NCBI GenBank assembly: GCA_016808115.1
Contig: JAEQBH010009504.1
Location: 58,365-122,364, forward strand
Source: Tetrastigma voinierianum
Taxonomy: Eukaryota; Streptophyta; Magnoliopsida; Vitales; Vitaceae
Length of the DNA stretch: 64,000 nt
Reading direction: 5' to 3'
A model generated the notes under the pieces. The model saw only the letters and a list, made by a program, of their open reading frames with translations, made no database searches and was not told where the DNA came from. Each line of letters begins with the position of its first letter. Position 1 is the first letter of the stretch. A program made the translations under genes and the position numbers. Positions 34,420 to 46,989 of this stretch are shown here, in pieces.

Positions 34420-36810
34420 ACAGGTGCCTATTGGCTAGCCAAGGACTTTTGCTTTGTCTACTAGTGAGAACAACTTAAAGGTACTCTCTAAGCTTCTGCC
34501 AAATGAATTTGGACTTTTTACCATGGAAAACTTCATAAATTACGTATTCTAGTCATGCCAGTTATTCATCATTTCAACTTTACAGCCTGAAACTTCAACT
34601 TTTGTCATGGTTGTAACTTTCCTTAACTTTGTCTTATCGGGATCGCTTTGTCCCATCTTCATTAGTGCTTATTTTTCTTGATCTGTGCTTTTGTACTCCA
34701 TAGCCTATGATGACAAGTGATTGTCTTGAGGCTCTTATCTCCATTTCCTACCCTTGCTAGGTGGCCATTGACCTACCATTTTTGCTTGGTGGAGAGAGGA
34801 GAATTGAAATGTCTTCCTGTACTTGATTTGTAGTTGGGGACTCATTGAGCACTACACTACACATACGCACTACAACCATGACATTGCATTAGTTGATCAA
34901 GGTGGCCCTAGGCCTATATTTTGATGTGTGTTAATTGCCAATGGAATGAATTGTGGAAAAATCACTGACACTAGTACATGTACACTACAGCCATGACATG
35001 GTACTAATGGACCAAGGTAGCATTTAGGCCTACCTTTTAATGTATGTTGATGTGTGTATGGAATGAATTGTGGAAAATCACTAACACTAGTACACGTACA
35101 CTACAACCATGACATTGCATTAGTGGACCAAGGTGACACTAGGCCTACCTCTGGATGTGTGTGCTTGACGAACATTTGCAGAAAGCACTTCATGCGGATG
35201 AATAAGGACAAAGGTGGCACTGGTGCCTACCTTGGATATTTGTTGAAAATTTACTTTGAATAATTCCTTAAATGATCGTTAATCATCTGGACAGATACAT
35301 TTGCAGATAGATGCCAATTTCTCTATCATTTAGTGTCATAAGGCCTACTTTATTTATTTATTATGATTGGGACTTTACTTGATCAAAACCCCTTTCGAAT
35401 CCACAAATGCCTACTTTATTTGACTTCCTCACTAGGATGCCCCTTCCAAGTAAGCCACATTAGCTATGGAACTCAATTTTCCTTTTATGCATAATGTATA
35501 ATCCTTGAAAAATATATGCACCTAGGACCCCATTATATAGTTGCTACTATTAAATGTGGCTTAAAGTTAGAAAATGTGGTGTCATAGTCGCGACTAAGCC
35601 GAAGCCCTTACTACTAGTCTCAGTCATGGGCCACGACCATGAAAGCCGTAGTCGCTACTGTGAAAACAATTTGCACAAATTCTTCAATTCTTATCCAATT
35701 TGCTTGATTCTGTCTCATTTTCTTCAATTCTCCCAAGAGGGTAATCCTATCGCTTGGTGCAAGGATGTAACATGTCCAATTCTTTAGAGAAAATTTGCAT
35801 TGAATGTGCAAAGGGCCACAAAGCCCACTTTCCTTTACTCCACTCAACATGAGGGCTTATTTCAATCGTGAGAGTGATTATGATATACCTCATGAACTTG
35901 TCCAAGTGCTTTGTTTGGGGCAATGTGTGTATCTAGTGGCCTAGAAGTCTACCTTATTCACTCGAATATTTCCATCCTTATTTCCTAATCTTGATGTGGT
36001 CAAGAAGTCTTCCTTTGGAAACCAAGAAGGGAATCTTAAAGAAGTTTGTGTTTTGAGGTGGCTCCAGAAGTCACCTTATTCACCTTAATATTTCCATCCT
36101 TATTTCCCTAATCTTGATGTGGTCAAGAAGTCTTCCTCGGGGAAACCATGAATCTTGAATATTTCCAGGTTTTCGAGGTGAAGTGGCCTAATGCCACTTC
36201 ACCGCTCAAATCCACCTTGGAACCGGGTCTCATGCTACCTACAATGGTCAAGGGATCAACTTTAGGGAATTGATGGTATAAGGTAGACTTTTTGGAGAAA
36301 AGCATGAATGTGAGGAAACCATTGACAAGAGGTCTATCCAACCAGTCTATTTGTACATATTTCTCCAACACCAAAATAGTCCTGGGACCTACTTATGGGA
36401 TTTTTAGAAATCCAAAGAGGCAACAAGAACACACTTGGAGAAATCAGTGTGTCAAGCACGTAACAATGACCAAGAAGCCACTTTATTTCACTAAACATCC
36501 CATTTCTCCAAATCCTAAAGTGGTCATGGAAGCTAGCTTTTTACTTTGGGAATATACACTGCATATAATAGGTACCGCTCTGGAGAAATATGAGAAACAG
36601 TGGCTAAAAAGCCTACTTTTGATTCTAGATATGTATTGAAAAAGTATCATGTTGGGGAAGACTTGAATGCTTGAGAAAATAGTGGCTAAAAAGCCTACTT
36701 TTTGACTCAAAACATAGAATAGAACAGGTACTATGTTGGAGAAAACTCAATAATTGAGAAAATAGTGGCTACAAAGCCCACTTTCTTAACTCAAAACTTA
36801 GGCTAGTACA
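34420..36810. repeat. Degenerate array of a hairpin-like motif AGTGGC...GCCTACTT
   Basis: A motif of the form (A)GTGGC, 4-8 bases, GCC(T)ACTTT recurs at about 34759, 34911, 35016, 35131, 35212, 35330, 35815, 35934, 36058, 36182, 36470, 36598, 36679 and 36763. At 36182-36200 it is a perfect inverted repeat, AAGTGGCctaatGCCACTT. Local longer units are visible: about 118 bp three times (34852-35220), about 125 bp twice (35925-36180) and about 80 bp three times (36590-36810). No protein family was recognised. Confidence 0.65.
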
Positions 36811-38155
36811 ATTTCCCCTTACTTTCAACATTATTTTTGCCTTAGGCTTGCTGAGCCTTTATAAGCTGTAGGATTGGCTTAATCCTTTGGGTGATGCCTA
36901 ACCTCTCCCACATGGTAGAAAAATATTGTTTAAGGTATTTCCCATTGATATACCTTTGGTGTGACTCCCCTTGTAGATTTGACATTAAATGTGTTTTTAT
37001 CATTTCCATAGTAGGTTTTTCAAGTATCACCTTTTGGGGCTTGCTTTCTTTAGAGGATTCAATGGTAATCCCCTTGTAAATGTAACCTCCATCTGTTGTA
37101 GGTTGTTTCTATTTCACTTCTACTAAGCTTTCCTCAATTTCCTTTGATTTAAAGAAAGTTTGGCAAAGTTAGAGAAATAATAGGATAATTCAAGGAACAG
37201 GATATGTACCTATCAAAAATAGTTCCCAAATATGTTTCTTCATTTGAATCCACAAATACCAACAATCTTTAAGCTTTTCCTCCGCATTTGCTCTTCTAGA
37301 CTAGGCATCACCTTTCCTTAAGATTCGCCCTCCTTGCTTTCCATACAAATTACTATCTAGGGAAGTTGTCTTTTTCTGCATGGTTCTTTGTCTCTACATT
37401 CTCCTTTTTTGAGTTCTAGTGAGCTTTTATGAAATTTCTATGTTAACACATGCCATTCTTGTGGCCAGGAAATAGTAGGATGAAACTATAAACCTTAGGG
37501 TATTTTCCTTCTTGAAGGTCATTCATGCCATTTTCCTCGAGAAACATGTCTATCTTTGGAGAAACATTCTTTCCTTAGAGAACTTGTTCTTGCCTCCAGT
37601 TTTGAGTCTTCAAACAAATGGTATGGATACTTTTCCGTCTCTTTTTCCATTTTCACACAAGCAGCACTCTTCCTTTTGTTGTCGTTATTTATAAGTCAAG
37701 GGCCAATAGGGAATCTACACTTTCTTACCTTGACACTTGGTGAAAATCTCCTAGCCTTCTTTGCATTTAGCATAGCCTTTAATCAATGGTAGGTAGCTAT
37801 GTTGATTGAAGCTGTGTGGAAATGGATCTTCATCAATCACCATGGTTTCTTTTTCTCCAGGGGGCTTCACCATGGCTTCCTTTTTCTCCAAGGAAATTCA
37901 CTGTGACTTCCTTATTGACCATGTCTTAGATAACATTCCTGAAACTCCAACAATAATTATTATTATGATTCCAGGAGTTGTGACACTTACAATAGACTTT
38001 TCCTCTAAGCTCATCTTTGTTAGGGAGCTGGTGATCTTGAGGAAAAGTCATGAATTTCTCCTTCACAATGAATTCCGCAGTCTTTGCCACATCGAATGTA
38101 TACTAGGCTCGTGCATTAGAGGCTTGTGACTTCTTTCCTAGATCAGATGGTGGAG
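36811..38155. other. Unassigned sequence left of the Athila insertion
   Basis: Moderately AT-rich. On the minus strand a stretch at about 37030-36900 (EKPTMEMIKTHL ... MWERLG) vaguely recalls the linker before a gypsy protease, but not strongly enough to call. No other gene or RNA was recognised. Confidence 0.3.
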
Positions 38156-38331
38156 GTGGTTGATGAGTCTAAAACTCATCTATTTTTAAGCCCCTTTTTC
38201 AAGTATATTTCAAGCTTAAAAGTCCTATTTAATATAAAATTATGAAATTTTTACCCAGATTTATGTTTTGTAGAAATTTGAAGAAAAGAAGCTAAAAAGA
38301 AGCAAGAACAGAAGAAAATAAAAGGCAGCAA

Positions 38332-39076
38332 TGTCGCGACAAGAAAAGAATAATGTCGCGACATCGTATGAAGTGTGTCATGCCAATTACGGCAATGTCG
38401 TGACATCAATTGAATATTAGATCGACTTCCGCAATGTCATGAGACGCTAACTACATGTTGGCCATGGCTAATACCAAGACCGCATCAAATCTCCAATGTC
38501 GCAACATCGCGCCAATGTCACGGATCATTAACTTCACGTCGCGGACATTGCAATCGAGTCATTTATATCAAGCAAATGTCAGCGCGACATCGGAAAGATC
38601 GTGAAGAACATCGCGTTCAATGTCGCGACATTGGCAACGACATTAGCCAAAGCTTAAACACTGGAGATCTAAACTTGCAATGTCGCGACATCGACCGCGC
38701 GAATGTCGCCGGCATCGCATCAAAGCGTACGGCGAGGTAAGACCAACTCGTTGCAACATCACCGGCAAAGAATGTCGCACATCAACGGCGACATTGATAC
38801 GCTCGTATCATCATCGTTCACCGTCAGCGACGACAACAATGTCACAACATCAACATAAATGCTCAGAAGGGAAGAAGAAATGTCGCGACATCATCACCGC
38901 GCGCCAAGGTTGAGCGCCAATGCACCAATGTCAGCGAACATCGCACCGGAATGATCAAACTGCATACAATGTCTCGACATCGCATAACGCTAAAATTAAT
39001 CATTAACGAGCCAATGTCGCGACGCCAGATTCAACCCACAAAATAGAAGTTTCGATGTCGTGATGATGTCGCGACA
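38332..39076. repeat. Palindrome array TGTCGCGACA in the 5' LTR
   Basis: Exact decamers at 38332, 38354, 38621, 38681, 38881 and 39067, usually inside AATGTCGCGACATC. At least eight decayed copies lie between them (for example TGTCGTGACA, TGTCGCAACA), mostly CG to TG or CA changes as expected from cytosine methylation. Spacing is irregular, 22 to about 270 bases. Confidence 0.9.
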
Positions 39077-39167
39077 TTACCACGATAGCAGTGCTAAGGC
39101 AGGATTTTTCTTAGGCTTTTCAAACACTGTAATTGTCACCTCGTTTTTAAGGCCTAAGACCTGAACC

Positions 39168-39175
39168 TATAAATA
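39168..39175 (+). promoter_or_regulatory. Athila LTR TATA box
   Basis: TATAAATA 92 bases downstream of the last TGTCGCGACA. It is conserved at 52052-52059 in the 3' LTR with the same spacing. Transcription of the element would start about 30 bases further on. Confidence 0.75.
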
Positions 39176-40701
39176 GAAACTCCTGGGGAGAAAAGTAAAG
39201 AATTTTCCAAATGCCATCAGTTTTTGGTGCTTTTGGAAGAGCTAAAAATCTCATTGTATATAATTTTCTTTTCATTTTAGTTTTGCTTCCAAATTTACTT
39301 TTCTTATTTTATATTAAGTAGTAGGCATTTTCCTGAATCGATTCCGAAATGATGAATGTAAACAAGTCATTTATGTCTTGAACTTTCAATGAATTTGGGA
39401 ATTTACCTTAATTCATTTTTTTCAATTTTAATACAATTTTCTTTAGTTGATTTGGTAATTTCAATGCAGAATTTGTTTCATCAACTAGTCATTGTCATTT
39501 GTGATCCGTATTTGAAAGGCTAAACTCCCTTTCGGGAAGAATATGTTGTTAGAGTATTGCTCAGAATATTTTAACGTGGTTTCGGGTATGAAACTGGAGG
39601 ATTTAACTGGTATTACCCCTACATTGAATTGTTTTAAATATCGTTGTTTGATACTTAGAAAGTGCTGTATCATCGTCGATTTCTGTGAATCCTCCTCGAG
39701 TGACACAGAGATGGGATCACTGAGAGCAAAGAGCAGTCACTAAAGTAATTTACACTGGGATATTATTTGAACTAATGCACTCTTTGGATCACTTGTGTAC
39801 TACTGGTGATGTTCTAACCTCTGACTCAACGCTTCCTCCTATGAGAGTAGAGCGTCTCTCAGGAATATGATCTACCTAATTGGATTCAAGAATGACCCTA
39901 AGAGGTTTCACCACAATTGAGAGGAATAATCTAAACCCCGTGTTAGCTAAGATTCTAATAAAGGGGAGAGGGAATTCTTGTCTAATTGATTCGTTGAGGA
40001 ACTAATTATCTTGAAAAAGGCTTGCATTATCCTGTCTATGGGGGTAAGCAATTTCCAGTCCTAAGAGATGGATGTGAAGTACTGAGAAGGAAAAACAGCC
40101 AGATCTTAAAGAGGATCAAGTCATACAAAGAGCTGTCACTAACGACCAGAGATAGAAATGTGGTAAGCTGAAGAGTGAAATGTGCGGGTGAGGAGAACCG
40201 CTAAGACCAATACTGCTTGGGACAATCATAAAACCATGTCCCACACTTTATATTTTATTTGAAACTCTTGCAAGATGATCACAACACCGATTTCATTCGT
40301 GCAAAGATTTCACCAAGAACTCTCTAATTCATGTATTTTTAGAATTTCTCTGACATTTTATTCAATTTATTTTAGAAAGATAATCATCTATAGAAAATTT
40401 GAGGTTCAAATAGTAATGATCTTGAGTAGTGAGAATAGTTAATCTTTAGATTTTCAAAATCAATCCTCGTGGAAATGATATTTGGACTTAAAAATCTACT
40501 TTATTACTTGTATGACCTGTGCACTTGTAGTGATTTAGACCAAAATTAATTTTAATTGAAAATTGTTAATTACACAAGCAAAAAATAGATTATATATATT
40601 GAGTCTCAACAAGTTCTTGGCATAACTGCTAGAGATTGAATAATCTCTGGTGGTAGTGCTAAGAATCGCAAATTGCATATAAAAATCGCATAAACAAGTT
40701 T

Positions 40702-40726
40702 TTTAGCGTCGTTGCTGTGTGGATTG
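40702..40726 (+). other. Primer-binding site, tRNA-Asp type, mutated
   Basis: TAGCGTCGTTGCTGTGTGGATT just inside the 5' LTR corresponds to TGGCGCCGTTGCCGGGGAT, the complement of plant tRNA-Asp 3' end and the usual Athila site. Several CG-to-TG or CA changes and one extra base are present. Confidence 0.75.
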
Positions 40727-41039
40727 AAATGAAGTAAAGTTTAAAGATCACACTTTGCCAAAAGAAAATTGCTAATTTGGGATTTTTTCTTTACTATTAT
40801 AAAAATTTTCAAAAAATAGTTTTAATTGCGTGAGTTGATTTAGCTAATGATCTTTATGAAAGCACATCATAATATATTTATCTGAGCTCCATGATCTGCA
40901 TTTCCATTTCAGAAGTTATCACATGCATAGAAGACCGTATGCGAACCGCTACCACTAGACATTGAGTTGTAGCGACACCGAGAAATCGAAGAAAGTGAGA
41001 GTCAGTAGATTACAGCGAACTCGATCAACATGTACCAAA

Positions 41040-41880
41040 GAGAGCCAACAAATGTAAAGGCCTCAAAGCACATGACCATGGGAAGATTTTTGGAGGCTAT
41101 CACTGTAAATGGTACCAACTATAAGACAAATCCAATTCATTCAGGTAAATAACTTCGAGTTGCAGCTTGCTTTGATCACCATGGTGCAACAACATCAATT
41201 TACAGGGCATTCCAGTGAGGATCCCAATGAGCACCTAGGAAGATTTATGAGGATGGAAAACACTGTCAAACTGAATGGGGTTAATCCTGATATTATCAAG
41301 ATACAATTATTCCCCTTCTCATTGAGAGATGTATCGGCCAATTGGTTTGAGTCAATGCCATATGGATCAGTTGACAGTTGGGAGGAGTTGGTTGAAGCTT
41401 TTATGGAGAGATTTTTCCTACCAGCCCTCACCTTAAAGAGAAGAAGAGAGATTATAGCCTTCAAGCAAGGAGAAAAAGAAAGCCTTTACAATGCTTGAGA
41501 GTGGTATAAGAAACTGTTAAAGAGATGTCCAATGCATGGAATTGATCAAATTACCCAAATGGACATTTTCTGTCATGCAATGGATTACTCTTCAAAGGGA
41601 ATCATAGATGCAACCTGTTGTGGAGCATTCAAGAGGAAAAGTGCTAAAGAGACCAACCAGCTTATTGAAGATTTGACCAAAAGAAACTATAGAGCTCTAG
41701 TTGAGACTTCAGGGAGCAGCAATAGATTGAAAGGAGGAGGTATGCTAGAGCTGAACAGGATGACTGCAATTGAGGCAAAGTTGAATGTGTTGATGAGTAA
41801 GATGAGTAATCAAGAAAGGAGAAACCATTTGGCAAAAATAGTGGGAATAGAAGAAGGAGGAGACAGAAATGCATGACTGA
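41040..41880 (+). pseudogene. Athila gag
   Basis: One frame gives QANNFEL-like residues near 41150, then FTGHSSEDPNEHLGRFM and LRDVSANWFESMPYGSV (about 41322-41375), a Retrotrans_gag core. A TGA at 41496-41498 replaces the Trp codon usual in this family. The same frame continues with CPMHGIDQITQMDIF and AFKRKSAKETNQLIEDLTK to 41876. One nonsense change is thus the main lesion in the visible part. The N-terminus before 41109 is frame-shifted. Gag would build the cytoplasmic particle. Confidence 0.85.
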
Positions 41881-42498
41881 TGAGGGACTTGCTCATGAGG
41901 GTCCCTATCAGGTAGAGGAGGCTCAGTTTGTGAGTGGCAACAAAAGCTACAATTTCAGTTTTTCCAACAACAACCTTTCCAACCCACTATTAATTCTACA
42001 CGAAACCATGAAAATTTTTCTCCTATGGAAGTGGAATGCAACATGGTCTAAGACCACTGCACTTCCATCAACAATATAATTGCCTACGGGCGTGAGTAGC
42101 AAATCAGCCAAAGAGCTAATAACCAGGCCAAAGAAGGTCCGCGGGATTTTGAATATTAGATGTCGAGCTTCATGGGAGAGAAAAGACTGCTGAACAATCA
42201 TGAACAAATTTTGCTGAGCTAGCAAAGATTCCGTAAACATAAATGTGTTCAGCTACCACCAATGCATCTCTAAAGAATTTGAGACTCGGTAAGTACCTGG
42301 GCCCTATCAATGCAAAATCGCTTAGAGATCTCCTTCACGAGCTTAATAATAAAGAAGAATCCTGGTGAATGTATGATAATTACTTTGAGAGGAGTTGATG
42401 AGAATTTCGTAAAAGAAAAGAAGAAAAGAAATGAAAATGACCAGAAAGAAGATAAGACTGTGGAGCCGAAAAGAAAGCGAAAGGCACTCAGCTCGTAA

Positions 42499-43160
42499 TT
42501 GACTCGAAGAAAAGAAAATATTGTGCAAGAGGAGCAAATGCAGGCTGAGGAAACAAAACTACAAAAAAGAGAAGGTGAGAGTCTATGTGCCTCAAGTACC
42601 ATTCCCCGTGAGGTCGTAGAGAAATCAAAGATGGATGATCAATTCTCTAGATTCTTGAACATGTTCAAGAAGATAGAGGTGAATATTCCTTTTGTTGAGG
42701 CATTAGCTCAAATGCCTCATTATGCTAAGTTCATGAAAGATATTCTGAGCAAGAAGAGGAAGCTTGACTTGGCCGGGAAGCTGGTGAGCCTATGAGCCAC
42801 TTGCGCGGTCGCGATCCAAAAGAATTTGCTAATGAAGATGTAGGATTCAGTAGCCTTCACCATTCCCCTCGCAAGACTGGAATTATGAATTTGAAGAGTA
42901 TCATTCGACTCTGGAGCAAGTATCAACCCGATGCCACTATCCGTTATGAATAGGCTAAGTTCGGGGAGCTTACTCCTACATTTGCTATGACACTTCGTAT
43001 AGCAAATGTAAGTATGGTTTCGGGCTTTAGGAAATCCTTTGGAAGCATGTACTCTTCAAGGTAGGGAAGTTTATTTTCCCTATGATTTGTGGTGATTCGA
43101 TACGGGAGGAAGATAAACATATTCCATCACATCGGGAAGGCCATTCCTAGCCAAGGAGCA
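42499..43160 (+). pseudogene. Athila protease region
   Basis: The linker PFVEALAQMPHYAKFMKDIL (about 42687-42750) precedes KRKLDLAG. The aspartic protease active site appears as FDSGASINPMPLSV at about 42895-42945, and ITSGRPFLAK near 43120 corresponds to the conserved LGRPFL flap. A stop after LVSL (42795) and frameshifts separate the blocks. The enzyme would cleave the Gag-Pol precursor. The remaining 43175-43708 is an open linker typical of Athila before RT. Confidence 0.75.
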
Positions 43161-43174
43161 AATTTCTGATAGAT

Positions 43175-44400
43175 GTGAAGAAAGGAGAACTCACTCTTAC
43201 AGTAGGGGAAGAGAAATTACACTTCAATATGAATCAGAGCTTGAAACAACTTGATTTTGACAATGTTGAATGTAAGAATGTAGAACAAGTAGTTCACTCG
43301 CTCCCGCAACTCGATTCTTATGATTGTAAAATTCAGAATTCAATGAATGAGAATGCGATGAATTTCCAGTATATTGAGGCTCTTGATGTTGAATATCTGA
43401 ATTCCAGTCTTGAATTTAAAGAAGCAATACTCAGTCTAAAAGAAATCAGTGCAGAAAAGTCAAGCAACAGTGAAGAGAAGGGACAAGAAGTGGAAAAATT
43501 TTATGAAGGGTTAATTCTTAAAGGATTACCCAAACATCTTAAATATGCCTTTCTAGAGCTAAGAGAAAGCACAAACTGTAATCATAGCAAATTTAACTTA
43601 ACAATAGAAAAAGAGCATAAACTGATTAGAATTCTTAGGAAATATATAGTTACCAAGTTGGTCGGTAGAAGACTTGAAAGGGACCAATCCTTCAATTTAC
43701 ATGCATAGAATCCTCCTAGAGGAGACTGTAAAATATCAATTGAACATCAGAGAAGACTGAACCCAATGATGAAAGAAGTTGCTAGAAAAGAGGTATTGAA
43801 ATGGCTGAATGTGGGATTCATCTATGCAATCTCATATAGCCCTTGGGTGAGCCCAATTCATGTGGTTCCTATAAAGGGTGGATTCACAGTCATCAGAAAT
43901 GAGAAAAATGAATTAATTCCAACAAGAACTATGACAGGATGGAGGGTGTGCATTGATTATAGAAAATTGAACACAACAACCATAAAGGATCCGTATCCTT
44001 TGCCCTTTATTGATCAAATGATGGATGTGCTGGATGGACACCTACTCGCTTTTCTCACGGATATTCTAGTTATAATCAAATTGCTATTGCCCTTGAGGAT
44101 CAGGAGAAGACTACTTTTACATGTCCTTATGTCACCTTTGCTTTTAGAATGATGCCATTTAGATTATGTAATGCTCCTGCCACCTTCCAAAGATGTATGA
44201 TGTCCATGTTCTCAGATTTAGTAGAAGAGGCTATGGAAATTTTTATGGATGACTCTCTCAAAGATATGGATCCAAATGAGCATTGCCTAAAAAATTTAGA
44301 GATCAGATTTCAAAGGTGCCAAGACAAGAATTTAGATCGAATTAGAAAATGTCGGCTTCATGGTAATGTATGAATTGTTCTGGTAGATTACAAAATTTCT
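43175..44400 (+). pseudogene. Athila linker and reverse transcriptase
   Basis: An open linker (43175-43705, including LKGLPKHLKYAFLE) leads into RT: KEVLKWLNVGFIYAIS, SPWVSPIHVVPIKGG, WRVCIDYRKLNTTTIKDPYP (43940-44000), then a frameshift near 44060 with the FLDGYSGY block mostly lost. FRLCNAPATFQRCMM and the catalytic IFMDD follow at about 44235-44250. The frame ends after DRIRKCRLHGNV at 44373. The polymerase motif is intact as sequence but not translatable as one chain. Confidence 0.85.
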
Positions 44401-45110
44401 GCAGTTGGGCTAGAAGTTGACCAAGCTAAGGTTTCTGTGATTGAAACTTTGATGCCACCTAATACAGTCAAGGGGATTAGAAGTTTTTTTAGGACATGCT
44501 GGATTTTACATAAGATTTATCAAAGACTTCTCAAAAAATTTCAGACCATTATGCAGATTGTTGGAGAAGGATGCCAACTTTGAATTTGATGACTCTTTCT
44601 TGTCTGCATTTAAAGAAATAAAATTTAGGTTGGTTATAACTCCCATTATGGAAACATCAAACTGGAACGAAGAGTTTGAAATCATGTGTGATGCCAGTGA
44701 CTATGCAATGGGAGCAGTTCTGGGACAAAGAACAGAGAAAATTTTCAGAGCAATATACTATGCCAGCAAAACCTTCAATGAGTCACAAGAGAACTACTTA
44801 ACTACAGAAATGGAGAGGCTAGCAATGGTATTTGCTTGTGAAAAATTTAGACCATATTTATTGGGGTCCCATGTCATCATACACACTGATCATGTAGCAA
44901 TTAAGTATCTAATGGCAAAGAAAGATGCAAAATCACGACCGATCGTGGTACTATCACAAGGTAAGAATTTGATTTAGAAATCAAGGACAAGAAGGGGAGT
45001 GGTAATGTGATAGTTGATCACTTGTCAAGAATAGAAAAGCTTACTATAGAGGAAAGAGTGACAAAAATTGAAGAAAATTTCCTTGATGAACAGCTTTTTT
45101 AGGTGTTAAT
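44400..45110 (+). pseudogene. Athila RT thumb and RNase H
   Basis: VDQAKV near 44417 and a block with CRLLEKDANFEFDD at about 44550 precede RNase H: CDASDYAMGAVLGQR (44690-44735), YYASKTFNESQENYLTTE with its catalytic Glu, and HTDHVAIKYLM near 44885. Frameshifts near 44490 and 44945 interrupt it. The RNase H core (44558-44960) is open and well kept. Confidence 0.8.
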
Positions 45111-45229
45111 CTAATTACCTTGGTATGTTGATATTGTTAATTACTTAGCCTGTGGGATAGTGCCACCAGATTTCAGCTACTAGTAGAAAAGAAAGCTAAG
45201 AACTGATACCAGAGTATATATATGGAATG

Positions 45230-46378
45230 GCCCACTGTTGTTTAGAAGAGAGGCAGATTAGATCATCAGAAGATGTGTTCCAGAAGATGAGCAAGGTGGA
45301 ATTATTGATAAGTGTCATGCATCACTATACAGAGGGCACTTTGCAGGAGATATAACAGCCCAGAAAATTCTCCAATCAGGTTTTTATTGGCCTACTCTAT
45401 TCATAGATTGTTATGAATAGGTTAAACATTGTGATAGATGTCAAAGAATGGGAAATATAAACAAAAGAAATGAAATGCCTCTACAAGGGATCCTGGTGGT
45501 GCAGATTTTTTATGTATGGGGGATAGATTTTATGGGACCTTTCCCACCCTCATTTGGAAATCAATACATTCTCCTAGCTGTGGACTATGTATCCAAATGG
45601 GTGGAAGCTATAGCTTGTCCAAGAAATGATGCCAACATAGTTGTGGTGTTTATTCAAAGAAATATCTTGAGTAGATTTGGAGCTCTAAGGACAATCATTA
45701 GTGATGAGGGAAGCCATTTTGCAAACAAGTTGTTTACAAAACTCATGAGTAGATTAGAATTAGACATGCTATGGGATTGGCTTATCACCCTCAGTCAAAT
45801 GGACAAGCAAAATATCTAATAGGGAGATAAAGAACATATTGGAAAAGATAGTAAGCACTGACAGGAAAGACTGGTCAGTCAAGCTAGATGATGCATTGTG
45901 GGCTTACAGGACTGCTTATAAATTTCCTATTGGAATGTCCCCATACAGGTTGTTGTTTGGAAAACCTTGTCATCTCCCTCTTGAGCTTGAATATAAAGCT
46001 ATGTGGACCATTAAGAAACTGAACTATGATTTCAAAGCTGCTAAAGAGAAGAGACTACTCCAAATGAATAAACTGGAAAAAATGAGAAATGAAGCCTATG
46101 ATAATGCCAGAATCTACAAAGATAAGACTAAAAAATGGCATGATAAGAAGATTCTGAGGAAAGAGTTCAGAGTATGGGAGCTAGTCCTACTATACAATTC
46201 TAGGCTAAAACTTTTTCCAAGAAAACTAAAGTCAAGGTGGAGTGGTCCATACACAGTAGTTGCAGTTACCAAATCTGGAGCAGTAACTCGAAAAACCAAT
46301 TATGGAGATGAGTTTAAAGTGAATGGTCAAAGGCTCAAGCATTACATGGGAGAAAGACCAAATGAAGAACAGTCCTAG
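45230..46378 (+). pseudogene. Athila integrase
   Basis: The zinc-binding block reads GHFAGDITAQKILQSGFYWP, a stop in place of the next codon (45418-45420), then KHCDRCQRMGNI. The core has WGIDFMGPFPPS with the first Asp (about 45508), LAVDYVSKWVEA, and IISDEGSHFAN with the second Asp (about 45700). A frameshift near 45810 spoils the region of the catalytic Glu (HPQTNGQAE equivalent). From 45839 the frame is open to 46378 with DDALWAYRTAYKFPIGMSP, LFGKPCHLPLELEYKAMW and KSRWSGPYTV, the C-terminal part typical of Athila. Confidence 0.85.
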
Positions 46379-46985
46379 ATTTGAAGAGATCAATAGAATT
46401 GCTGAAATGAGAACACACTGCAACAATGTCTAGCTAAAGACATAAAAATGAGCAACTACTTGGGAGGCAAACCAAGCAATTTTCATTTTCTTTAGTGATT
46501 TTGGTTCAATTCAAAGATGTTTTGAATAGTTAAGAAGTAAAGTAGTTCATTAGAATTTATTTTGCAATTTATTTAAATTACAATATGCTGAATTCAGGAT
46601 AATGGAGCTGTAAGGGATATATGAAGGGGTTGTCATTTTGAAGCATCTCCAACCAAATTGAGTTATGCAGAAATAATTAGTAAAGGGAGTCTACTTTCAT
46701 TACTTATTCTTGAAAATGATGCATATACTAAGTTTGGTGGAGTGTAATTTATCTGAGTTAGAAATTACATAGTAGCTTCATTGTTCCTTTGTTGTGTAGT
46801 TATGTGATAATTTATGCAATACAATGAATATATACGAGTCATCGAATTGAAAATCTGAGTGTTACTATTCATGCTTGAATTGAGATTCCTCAATATTGAT
46901 AGACTTATATTCACAAGCATGAATTGAATTTGCAGAAATAAAATAGGGTCAACAAGTAAAAATTTTCTGCTTGTAAGAAGAAAAC
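46379..46985 (+). other. Non-coding spacer after integrase
   Basis: AT-rich spacer between the end of pol and the internal palindrome array. It contains no recognisable motif. Confidence 0.5.
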
Positions 46986-46989
46986 TACT

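Larger units (their letters stand above)
38161..40696 (+). repeat. Athila 5' LTR
   Basis: Begins TGATGAGTCTAAAACTCATC and ends ATCGCATAAACA. It contains the palindrome array (38332-39076), a TATA box TATAAATA at 39168-39175, 92 bases after the last palindrome, and then a 1.5-kb U5/R region. The 2,536 bp length is close to the 3' partner. Confidence 0.9.

Noticed and set aside
38332..39076. CRISPR array suggested by repeated ATGTCGCGACAT
   Set aside because: Eukaryotic retroelement context, variable spacing, palindrome too short and no cas genes.
41195..41464. 89-codon minus-strand frame
   Set aside because: Antisense shadow of the Athila gag frame.
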